Shown: positions 1 to 5,739 of the stretch, in pieces
Position numbering within the stretch: the first letter of the stretch is position 1
Layout of the letters: every line of letters begins with the position of its first letter
Source of the DNA: Rickettsiaceae bacterium
GTDB lineage: Bacteria; Pseudomonadota; Alphaproteobacteria; Rickettsiales; Rickettsiaceae
Direction: 5' to 3'
Assembly (NCBI GenBank): GCA_022702085.1
Contig: JAKONF010000082.1
Location: 1 to 5,739 of the forward strand
DNA: 5,739 bases
Program-made: the position numbers and the translations under genes
Notes under the pieces: generated by a model
Databases searched by the model: none
Seen by the model: the letters and a program-made list of their open reading frames with translations, nothing else
What the model was told of the DNA's origin: nothing

Positions 1-1
1 T

Positions 2-325
2 GTATTCTTATGGCCAGAGAGAAGTTTTTTGCGCCAAATATGTGATGAAAGAGTGATTGCTATGTTTCACAATGGCGCTATAGAAGAAATAACTAGTTTG
101 CTGGAAAATTTTACAGAGATAAGTGAATCAGTCTTAAAAGCCTTGGGAGTACAAGAGATCATTGCATATTTAGGAGATAAAATAAATCTGTCAGAAGCTA
201 TCAAAATTACGCAAAATAAAACCAAGCAATATGCAAAAAGACAAGTCACTTGGTTTAAAAATCAACTCAAAGATAAGAAAATCATTCAGTACAGTAGTAG
301 AGAAGAGTTTTTGGGATTGTTGTAG
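2..325 (+). CDS. miaA: tRNA dimethylallyltransferase MiaA, C-terminal fragment (5' end outside window)
   Basis: This is the last 107 residues of MiaA, which transfers a dimethylallyl group to N6 of A37 in tRNAs that read codons starting with U. It acts in the cytoplasm. The reading frame is open from base 2, so the gene enters from the left. The TTG at 29 is internal and not a start, because the codons before it read VFLWPERSF, which fits the family's region before the RxxxMxxxGxxEE stretch (here ERVIAMFHNGAIEE). Further family marks are KALGVQEIIAYL and a helix ending in TKQYAKRQVTWFKNQ, which matches the conserved YAKRQ-TWF signature near the MiaA C-terminus. The N-terminal P-loop and the catalytic residues lie outside the window. 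The gene ends at TAG (323-325). It converges on the - strand gene at 584-1381, and no clear terminator follows. The identification is by motif recognition and is firm for the family. Confidence 0.93.
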   Translation, partial: VFLWPERSFLRQICDERVIAMFHNGAIEEITSLLENFTEISESVLKALGVQEIIAYLGDKINLSEAIKITQNKTKQYAKRQVTWFKNQLKDKKIIQYSSREEFLGLL

Positions 326-583
326 ATAATTTGTTCTTGTTTTAGTAAATCAGGATTCAAATCATATATCAAATATACTAATTTTTTAAAGCAATTATTT
401 GGAGTGAATTCTAGTTATAAATATCCTTTAGCTTTTTACGTTAAATAAGAATTGTATTGATCGGCTTCTAATTTTATAAATATTAACTGAAGAATGCATA
501 CTATCCTCGACCTTTTCATTCAACAAATGAATTGTACAGGTTTACAAAATATTTCAATTTTAAAGCTAAGTCATTTAATCTCT

Positions 584-1381
584 TTAGAGCCTAAACATTT
601 CTACATAATGAGATTTCATTTTCTTTAATAATTTTATAGCTTGAAGTTTCAGATCAGGAATATAATAAGCAATATCTACTAGTAAAGTTTGCACATATAT
701 GAGTTCACTACCATATTTACTACCAAATATTTGACCTTTAGCAGCATTTAAGTATTTAAGAAAAATAGGCATTATCATATATATATCTATTTTTTCAAAT
801 CTCAATACTAAATACATTAAACCTTTGATAGCAGATACATTCAATTCTTCGCATTCATCCCTTTGCAAAGAAGATAGACAAATACTGAATGCCTCATTGT
901 AGTTATCACTATGTTGACAAAAACTTAAAATGAATTCCTCTTTCTCTTCAGATGTTTTCAAAGAAAACAATTCTTTTATATCAGTACATTTTTTCAACTG
1001 TTTAATAGTATAAAGATCGAATCCATTTTTTATAAAACTAAAGAAAATTTTTTTTCTATATTTTAAAACACACTGTGCAATTAAATTCAAAGTATTAAGG
1101 GTTTCGCCTAAAATATTATCATTTTGAGATTCTAAGTTTTCAATCAATAATAACAAGGCCTCTTTATCAATAGCTACAAATCTGTCTACCAGTGTGTATA
1201 AGCCTTGCATTGCAGCTATTTGTAGTGATTCCTCTTTGTGTCTTAGATAAGGTAATATATATTCTGTTGCAATGTTATAGCATTCATAATGCGAAATAGA
1301 AATAATGTAAGCAAATTTTTTATGAATTTCATCTTTTTCTTTCAATGAGGGTTCTTTAATAAATTCTTCAAAAGTCATCAT
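584..1381 (-). CDS. Unrecognised helical protein with internal duplication, HEAT/ARM-like (265 aa)
   Basis: I do not recognise this gene by name. It encodes 265 residues with no signal peptide, no clear membrane segment and no catalytic motif, so it is probably cytoplasmic. It is almost entirely predicted helix. Residues 51-72 and 178-199 align without gaps at offset 127 with 11 of 22 identities (pattern E-L-A-GL-LV-RF-ID), and both are followed by a hydrophobic helix. This suggests two copies of a unit of roughly 70-80 residues of HEAT/ARM type, joined by a charged linker around residues 105-155. Such folds are usually protein-binding scaffolds. The unit resembles small HEAT-like proteins found near polymorphic toxins, which suggests an immunity or adaptor role, but that is a weak inference and no toxin is in the window. 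The start is ATG 1379-1381; a second ATG follows at once, and no good Shine-Dalgarno is visible. It lies 94 bases downstream of the PBP4 gene on the same strand and may share its transcript. Its G+C is lower than its neighbours'. Confidence 0.75.
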   Translation of the reverse strand: MMTFEEFIKEPSLKEKDEIHKKFAYIISISHYECYNIATEYILPYLRHKEESLQIAAMQGLYTLVDRFVAIDKEALLLLIENLESQNDNILGETLNTLNLIAQCVLKYRKKIFFSFIKNGFDLYTIKQLKKCTDIKELFSLKTSEEKEEFILSFCQHSDNYNEAFSICLSSLQRDECEELNVSAIKGLMYLVLRFEKIDIYMIMPIFLKYLNAAKGQIFGSKYGSELIYVQTLLVDIAYYIPDLKLQAIKLLKKMKSHYVEMFRL

Positions 1382-1475
1382 ATCGAAAATCTTATTTAAT
1401 TATTTTCTTTATTTTAGAATCAGTTTTAGCCAAACATCATAGAAGATATAGAATTTTGATAGAGACTAATTGAAA

Positions 1476-2837
1476 TTATTCTACCACTGCCATAATGATA
1501 TTCTCTTCCATGGTTTTATATTTTTTACTACTACCAGTATAATTGTTGGTAACAATGACAAAACTATAAGGAATATTTTTTTCATCGAAGACGTAACCAA
1601 CTATAGAGGATATACCAGTCATAGTGCCAGTTTTAGCAAATAATTTTAGGTCTTTACCACGATCCTTCAAAGTACCCATTTCTTTGGGTTTAGCTAACAA
1701 TTCTAGAACATCGTTTTTGTATTCACTTTGATAAATAAAACTTAATAAATCATCAAAATTATTGACTGATAGCAAATTGTAACGAGATAAACCTGAACCA
1801 TCTACGATGGTAGCTTTTTCTAAATTCACGCTATAAAGTTGATTGATATATTGTTTGAGTAAGTCACCTGCTCTAAGCCAATCCTTAGTTTCATGATCAT
1901 GGGCAAACTGGGCTATAAAATAATCAGTGATAAAATTATCTGATTCTTGCATAGCAGTTGCTGCAACGTGGGCAAAAGTTTTAATTATGCTAACAATTTG
2001 CCTAGTATTCTCTTGTTTTTCAGTAAGTAAAATTTTTCCCGATAAAATTATTTTATTGTCTTTTAGTAACTTGATTAATAAAAGTTCAAGATGTTTATAA
2101 TTATCAGGCGTTACCGCAAAGATGCAACTCTTATCATTTTTTTGGTAAAAACTACCAGTGATGTAATGATGATTATCTTTAATAGAGCTAAAAATTCTTG
2201 GCTTTTCTTCACTTCCAACTATTATTGCTTCATTAATGATTTTATATGGTGAAGAAGCTGGTTGCCATACCATTATTCTGTCTCCTAGTTTGCCAGGAGC
2301 AGCCAATAAGGCCTTGACACAATTTTTATCAACGTGAACTTTGCTCACTTGCGCTCCATAACAATAAATGCTATCAACAATCATGTGATTTTCATTGATT
2401 TTTGGTAGCGAAAATTCGTCTTTTATAATATAAAGATTACCTTTTATATTACTTATTCCGCTTTCTTTCAATTTTAAGATAAGTGAAGTTAGATCTTGCG
2501 TTGAAAAATCAGGATCATTAATCTGTAAGTAATAATTATCGTCTTTTTTGGTAATCTGGCTGATGAATTGGTGATCATTACCAAAATAGCGTTGCATAGC
2601 AGCGATAGAGATGAATTTTAAGCCACTAGCAAAATTATAATATCTACCGCTATTCTGCTGATAAACTACCTCGCCTGTTTGTAAATTTCTAATTTTTATA
2701 CCAATATTAGCATGCGGGTCTGTTTGCTCAATTTCTGCTCTAATTTTTTCAGCTATTATCTGCATAGACTCAGCAAATACAATATCTCGAGAGAACAATT
2801 TAACAATAAATAAAGCGGTAAAAATTATTTTTTTCAT
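1476..2837 (-). CDS. dacB: D-alanyl-D-alanine carboxypeptidase/endopeptidase, PBP4 type (peptidase S13)
   Basis: This is a periplasmic low-molecular-weight penicillin-binding protein that removes the terminal D-Ala from peptidoglycan stem peptides and can cut D-Ala-mDAP cross-bridges. It has 453 residues, close to the 477 of E. coli PBP4. A signal peptide spans about residues 1-22 (MKK, hydrophobic stretch, likely cut after VFA). All three active-site motifs are present: SxxK as S71-G-L-K74, SxN as S299-D-N301, and K402-T-G404. The long stretch between the first two holds the extra domains typical of S13 enzymes, including a YCYGAQ...VDKNC segment whose cysteines (159 and 173) match a conserved pair in the family and may form a disulfide. 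DGSGLSRYN (346-354) is another family signature. The start ATG 2835-2837 is preceded by AGG with 8 bases between, and a TATAAT box lies further upstream. The gene is divergent from coxB. Function is confident from motifs; the symbol follows E. coli usage. Confidence 0.93.
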   Translation of the reverse strand: MKKIIFTALFIVKLFSRDIVFAESMQIIAEKIRAEIEQTDPHANIGIKIRNLQTGEVVYQQNSGRYYNFASGLKFISIAAMQRYFGNDHQFISQITKKDDNYYLQINDPDFSTQDLTSLILKLKESGISNIKGNLYIIKDEFSLPKINENHMIVDSIYCYGAQVSKVHVDKNCVKALLAAPGKLGDRIMVWQPASSPYKIINEAIIVGSEEKPRIFSSIKDNHHYITGSFYQKNDKSCIFAVTPDNYKHLELLLIKLLKDNKIILSGKILLTEKQENTRQIVSIIKTFAHVAATAMQESDNFITDYFIAQFAHDHETKDWLRAGDLLKQYINQLYSVNLEKATIVDGSGLSRYNLLSVNNFDDLLSFIYQSEYKNDVLELLAKPKEMGTLKDRGKDLKLFAKTGTMTGISSIVGYVFDEKNIPYSFVIVTNNYTGSSKKYKTMEENIIMAVVE

Positions 2838-2863
2838 AAGTTTTGCCTATAAAATTTTGTATA

Positions 2864-2869
2864 ATTATA
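2864..2869 (-). promoter_or_regulatory. Candidate -10 box for the PBP4 gene
   Basis: Read on the - strand this is a perfect TATAAT. It sits 26 bases before the ATG at 2837 and would give a short leader of about 19 bases containing the AGG ribosome-binding site. No good -35 hexamer is found 16-18 bases upstream (AGCCAA or similar), so the call rests on the -10 and its position. The box is part of a perfect palindrome TATAATTATA (2860-2869), so the same bases give TATAAT on the + strand as well. Confidence 0.4.
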
Positions 2870-2927
2870 GTTAAAATATCTTGGGTTTGGCTGAATCTTT
2901 ATTCTTTTTTATTTTACCAAAAAGATG

Positions 2928-2938
2928 TATTATATAAC
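2928..2938 (+). promoter_or_regulatory. Possible -10 region for the coxB-coxA-ctaB operon
   Basis: TATTATATAAC holds two overlapping -10-like hexamers (TATTAT at 2928, TATAAC at 2933), 41-46 bases before the coxB ATG. Upstream there is only a T-rich stretch and no recognisable -35. The operon must have a promoter somewhere in 2838-2979, since the gene to the left is divergent, but in sequence this AT-rich the exact position is a guess. Confidence 0.25.
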
Positions 2939-2956
2939 AGTATCTAGTTTGATAAA

Positions 2957-2970
2957 ATTTTTTAAAAAAT
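2957..2970. repeat. Perfect AT palindrome just before coxB
   Basis: Six T followed by six A, flanked by A and T, form a 14-base perfect palindrome that ends 9 bases before the coxB ATG. It occupies the place where a Shine-Dalgarno would be expected, and no purine-rich SD is present there. It could form a weak hairpin in the leader or a bent A-tract, but in DNA this AT-rich it may also be chance. Confidence 0.45.
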
Positions 2971-2979
2971 AACCAATTT

Positions 2980-3906
2980 ATGAGAATTTTACTAGGATTT
3001 TTTTTCTTGGCTCTAAGTATTAGCTGCTTCGCCTCTGAACCAACACCGTGGCAAATGATGCTGCAAACTCCAGCAAGTCCATTGATGGAAGAATTATATT
3101 GGTTCCATAATTTCTTGTTATTTGTTATTACAGCTATTGTGGCGGTAGTTTTGGCATTGCTCTCCTACGTATGTATTCGCTACCGCGCCAAAAGAAATCC
3201 TACTCCAGCTACTTTCTCGCACAATATAGCTATAGAAATAGTTTGGACTGTCATTCCAGTGATTATATTAATTATCATAGCTATTCCATCTTTCCGAATT
3301 TTGCGCCTTGCTGAAAAAGCTCCACCAGCCGATATGACTGTTAAAGTCGTTGGTTATCAATGGTACTGGACATATAATTACCCTGATCATGATAATATCA
3401 GCTTTGATAGTAATTACATCCCCAAGGCTAATCTCAAACCTGGAGAGAGAAGATTATTAGAAGTTGATAATCGAGTAGTAATTCCTGAAAATACTACTGT
3501 GAAATTTTTGATCACTGCTGGAGATGTGATTCACAGCTTTGCGATTCCTGCCCTTGGCATCAAAACTGATGCAGTACCTGGCAGGGTAAATCAAACTTGG
3601 ACCAGAATTGCAAAAAAAGGCGTATATTACGGTCAATGTTCAGAATTATGCGGTGTAAATCATGGTTTTATGCCTATAGCTATTGAAGTAGTTAGCAAAG
3701 AAGATTTCACTTTATGGGTTAAAAATCATGGAAAATTCTCTTCGCCCAATGTTATTTCTTCTGGTGAAACTTTGCCTAGTTCCACCGTACCATTTTCTTC
3801 GGAACAACCAATAGGTGATAGTCTAGAAGATAAAAAACAAATTATAGATCATATGCAGCCAAGCAAAGTTGAGGCTAATCAAGATAATTTTAACGATAAA
3901 AGATAA
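2980..3906 (+). CDS. coxB: Cytochrome c oxidase subunit II (CuA subunit)
   Basis: CoxB is the subunit of the aa3-type terminal oxidase that accepts electrons from cytochrome c through a binuclear CuA centre. It is anchored in the inner membrane with its copper domain in the periplasm. The 308 residues comprise a signal peptide (about 1-18, likely cut after CFA), two membrane helices (about 44-67 and 85-106) and a cupredoxin domain. The aromatic electron-entry patch YQWYW is at 126-130. The CuA ligands are complete: H185, then C220, E222, C224, H228 and M231 in CSELCGVNHGFM. The domain ends near residue 250 and is followed by about 58 hydrophilic residues rich in Ser, Pro and acidic residues, without recognisable motif. 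The ATG at 2980 is chosen because it gives the full signal peptide, though no Shine-Dalgarno precedes it. It is the first gene of the operon, with 27 bases to coxA. The divergent region upstream should carry its promoter. Confidence 0.97.
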   Translation: MRILLGFFFLALSISCFASEPTPWQMMLQTPASPLMEELYWFHNFLLFVITAIVAVVLALLSYVCIRYRAKRNPTPATFSHNIAIEIVWTVIPVIILIIIAIPSFRILRLAEKAPPADMTVKVVGYQWYWTYNYPDHDNISFDSNYIPKANLKPGERRLLEVDNRVVIPENTTVKFLITAGDVIHSFAIPALGIKTDAVPGRVNQTWTRIAKKGVYYGQCSELCGVNHGFMPIAIEVVSKEDFTLWVKNHGKFSSPNVISSGETLPSSTVPFSSEQPIGDSLEDKKQIIDHMQPSKVEANQDNFNDKR

Positions 3907-3925
3907 TATTATAAATTTTAAATTC

Positions 3926-3930
3926 AGGAA
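3926..3930 (+). promoter_or_regulatory. Ribosome binding site of coxA
   Basis: AGGAA lies 3 bases before the ATG at 3934. The spacing is short, but this is the only purine-rich site in the 27-base gap between coxB and coxA, and it supports this start. The same arrangement (AGGAA, 3 bases, ATG) recurs at an internal ATG of ctaB. Confidence 0.6.
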
Positions 3931-3933
3931 TAA

Positions 3934-5571
3934 ATGCAAAATCAAACAATAAGTAATATATCTTCAAGTGAAAATTACCATACTCCACATGGTTGGCGAA
4001 GATGGCTGTTATCTACTAATCACAAAGACATTGGTAGCATGTACATTATCTTTGCTATATTAGCTGGTATTATTGGCGGCTTATTCTCATTTATTTTTAG
4101 GCTGCAACTAGCTGTTCCCGGTGGTGAGATATTAGGCAATAATTATCAATTGTATAATATGCTGATTACCTCTCATGCTCTTATCATGGTATTTTTTATG
4201 ATCATGCCTGCACTCTTTGGTGGCTTCGGTAATTGGTTTGTACCGCTACTGATTGGTGCGCCTGATATGGCTTTTCCGCGAATGAACAATATCAGCTTTT
4301 GGCTACTCGTTCCGTCATTTACTTTGCTATTGTTATCAGCAGCAGTTGATGGAGGGGTAGGCACTGGCTGGACCATGTATCCGCCACTCAGTAGTATTAT
4401 TGGCCAACCAGGAGCTGCTGTAGACATGGCAATTTTTAGTCTCCACCTAGCTGGCATCTCTTCCATACTTGGTGCAATAAATATGATCGTTACTGTGCTT
4501 AATATGCGTTGTCCTGGCATGAGTTTGTTCAGGATGCCATTATTTGTCTGGTCAATTTTGATCACTGCTTTTCTATTAGTATTGGCCCTGCCAGTACTTG
4601 GTGGCGCAATAACTATGTTACTGAGCGACCGTAATTTTGGTACTTCATTTTTTAAGCCAGATGGTGGTGGTGACGCTGTTTTATTCCAGCATTTATTTTG
4701 GTTTTTTGGTCACCCTGAAGTATATATCATCATCTTTCCAGGTTTTGGCATTATCAGCCAAGTTATAGCTACTTTTTCTAAAAAACCTGTTTTTGGCTAT
4801 CCCGGCATGGTTGGAGCAATGATTTCTATTGGCGTAATTGGTTTTGTTGTCTGGGCGCACCATATGTTTACAGTTGGCCTTACTTATGACACTTTAAGAT
4901 ATTTCACAGCAGGTACAATGATTATCGCCATACCTACTGGTATTAAAATTTTCAGCTGGATTGCCACTATGTGGGGTGGTTCAATAGAGTTTAAAACGCC
5001 AATGTTATTTAGTATTGGCTTCATCTTACTATTCACTATTGGCGGTGTTACTGGCGTGGTATTATCAAATTCTGCATTAGACCGGGTACTGCATGACACA
5101 TATTACGTAGTAGCACATTTCCATTATACAATGTCGCTTGGAGCCTTATTCAGCGCTTTTGCTGGCTTTTACTACTGGTTTGGCAAAATGTCAGGTAAAC
5201 AATATCCTGAGTGGATGGGAAAATGGCATTTTTGGATTACTTTTTTCGGCGTGAATCTTACCTTCTTCCCACAACATTTCTTAGGCCTTGCTGGTATGCC
5301 AAGGCGTATCCCTGACTACCCAGATGCTTTTGCTGGCTGGAATATGGTTTCTTCAATTGGCTCTAGCATTTCCATGGCTGCTGCCTTCTTTTTTGTCTAC
5401 ATCGTATGGTATACTCTAAAATATGGCGAAAAATGTCCAGATAATCCATGGGGAATTGGGGCTAATACATTAGAATGGAGCGTAAATTCACCCCCTCCAT
5501 ATCATACATTTGAAGTGCAACCAGATCTGAGAATAGATTCAAGAAATGATTCAACAAGTTTAAAACACTAA
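3934..5571 (+). CDS. coxA: Cytochrome c oxidase subunit I (heme a / heme a3-CuB subunit)
   Basis: CoxA is the catalytic core of the aa3 oxidase. It reduces oxygen to water and pumps protons across the inner membrane. The 545 residues form the usual twelve hydrophobic segments, starting with the family's N-terminal signature [11 protein letters not shown]. Metal ligands are all visible: H81 and H397 for heme a, H395 for heme a3, and H260, H309 and H310 for CuB. Y264 in GHPEVY is the residue that cross-links to H260. The proton routes are also complete: D111 in [10 protein letters not shown] at the mouth of the D channel, E262 in HPEVY, and K338 in PTGIKIFSW for the K channel, which places it in the A1 (mitochondrial-like) class. 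The start has an AGGAA site, and the residues before WRRWLLST are a typical variable tail. The stop TAA (5569-5571) shares its last A with the ATG of ctaB. Nothing looks broken. Confidence 0.98.
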   Translation: MQNQTISNISSSENYHTPHGWRRWLLSTNHKDIGSMYIIFAILAGIIGGLFSFIFRLQLAVPGGEILGNNYQLYNMLITSHALIMVFFMIMPALFGGFGNWFVPLLIGAPDMAFPRMNNISFWLLVPSFTLLLLSAAVDGGVGTGWTMYPPLSSIIGQPGAAVDMAIFSLHLAGISSILGAINMIVTVLNMRCPGMSLFRMPLFVWSILITAFLLVLALPVLGGAITMLLSDRNFGTSFFKPDGGGDAVLFQHLFWFFGHPEVYIIIFPGFGIISQVIATFSKKPVFGYPGMVGAMISIGVIGFVVWAHHMFTVGLTYDTLRYFTAGTMIIAIPTGIKIFSWIATMWGGSIEFKTPMLFSIGFILLFTIGGVTGVVLSNSALDRVLHDTYYVVAHFHYTMSLGALFSAFAGFYYWFGKMSGKQYPEWMGKWHFWITFFGVNLTFFPQHFLGLAGMPRRIPDYPDAFAGWNMVSSIGSSISMAAAFFFVYIVWYTLKYGEKCPDNPWGIGANTLEWSVNSPPPYHTFEVQPDLRIDSRNDSTSLKH

Positions 5572-5739
5572 TGGCTTCTGATCTGATCTCTCAGGAAAAA
5601 ATGCTGAAACATGTAGTGGATATCCAAGAAACAAATAGTACTATCAAGGATTATTTTCTGTTGATGAAGCCTAGGGTAATGTCATTAGTAGTTTTTACGG
5701 CTTTCATAGCTATGCTACTAGCTCCAGGGCATATTCATC
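5571..5739 (+). CDS. ctaB: Protoheme IX farnesyltransferase (heme O synthase), N-terminal fragment (3' end outside window)
   Basis: CtaB (also called CyoE or COX10) is a membrane prenyltransferase that adds a farnesyl group to protoheme to make heme O, which CtaA then turns into heme A for CoxA. Only the first 56 residues are in the window. They include the signature [18 protein letters not shown] at the start of the first membrane helix, followed by LLAPGHIH, both typical of alphaproteobacterial members. The catalytic Asp-rich motifs lie beyond the window. The ATG at 5571 overlaps the coxA stop (TAATG), which suggests translational coupling, but no Shine-Dalgarno precedes it. A second in-frame ATG at 5601 (residue 11) has AGGAA 3 bases upstream, the same layout as coxA, and would still keep the conserved region intact. 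The true start may therefore be 5601. Confidence 0.95.
   Translation, partial: MASDLISQEKMLKHVVDIQETNSTIKDYFLLMKPRVMSLVVFTAFIAMLLAPGHIH
5593..5597 (+). promoter_or_regulatory. Shine-Dalgarno before an alternative ctaB start
   Basis: AGGAA lies 3 bases before the in-frame ATG at 5601, inside the longer ctaB reading frame. This is a better ribosome-binding site than anything before the ATG at 5571, so it may decide the start. Confidence 0.45.

Noticed and set aside
67..249. Open frame of 60 codons on the - strand inside miaA
   Set aside because: It lies fully within the well-supported miaA coding frame, shows no family features, and is explained as an antisense shadow.
354..363. GATTCAAATC, resembling a tRNA T-loop
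   Set aside because: The flanks do not pair to form a T stem, and no D arm, anticodon arm or acceptor stem is found around it.
515..531. Hairpin (TTCATT, 5-base loop, AATGAA) between the convergent genes as a terminator
   Set aside because: The stem has only 6 bases, is AT-rich, and is not followed by a T run on either strand, so it does not qualify as an intrinsic terminator.
1382..1475. Promoter for the 265-residue gene in the gap after the PBP4 gene
   Set aside because: A TAAAAT on the - strand could serve as -10, but no -35 stands out, and such hexamers are expected by chance in this AT-rich gap. Cotranscription with the PBP4 gene is equally possible.
3016..3027. Lipoprotein lipobox in CoxB ending at Cys16
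   Set aside because: The residues before the Cys are S-I-S, lacking the Leu-type residue at -3. A signal peptidase I site after CFA fits better.
4173..4565. Open frame of 130 codons on the - strand inside coxA
   Set aside because: It is antisense to a strongly conserved part of coxA, and its translation has no recognisable domain. Constraint on CoxA codons explains the lack of stops.
4884..5099. Open frame of 71 codons on the - strand inside coxA
   Set aside because: Same reason: antisense to the conserved K-channel and heme-ligand region of coxA.

Overview
The window is AT-rich and looks like a piece of an alphaproteobacterial chromosome, most likely from the order Rickettsiales (Rickettsia or a relative). 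The evidence is a set of mitochondrial-like aa3 cytochrome oxidase genes in the order coxB-coxA-ctaB, low G+C, and the sequence style of CoxA and of the CtaB N-terminus. The assignment comes from family recognition by eye and not from a database search, so the genus stays open.

Layout from left to right. The 3' end of miaA (tRNA A37 dimethylallyltransferase) runs in on the + strand and stops at 325. About 260 bases without a convincing gene follow. On the - strand there are then two genes: an unrecognised 265-residue alpha-helical protein with an internal duplication that looks HEAT/ARM-like (584-1381), and upstream of it a complete secreted PBP4-type D-Ala-D-Ala carboxypeptidase/endopeptidase (1476-2837). 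A 142-base divergent intergenic region separates this pair from the + strand operon coxB (2980-3906), coxA (3934-5571) and ctaB (from 5571, cut off by the window end).

The cox genes work together. CoxA holds heme a and the heme a3-CuB site, CoxB carries the CuA centre that receives electrons from cytochrome c, and CtaB makes heme O, the precursor of the heme A that CoxA needs. All expected metal ligands and proton-channel residues are visible, so the oxidase should be functional. The PBP4 homologue has its full catalytic triad and a signal peptide, which points to periplasmic peptidoglycan trimming.

Most of the window is ordinary housekeeping. The only really unexplained gene is the one at 584-1381. 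By hand count it is much more AT-rich (about 25% G+C in seven sampled 60-base lines) than the neighbouring PBP4 gene (about 34% in four lines) and the cox genes (about 43% in five lines). I see no RNA gene, CRISPR array, insertion sequence or convincing novel multi-gene system.
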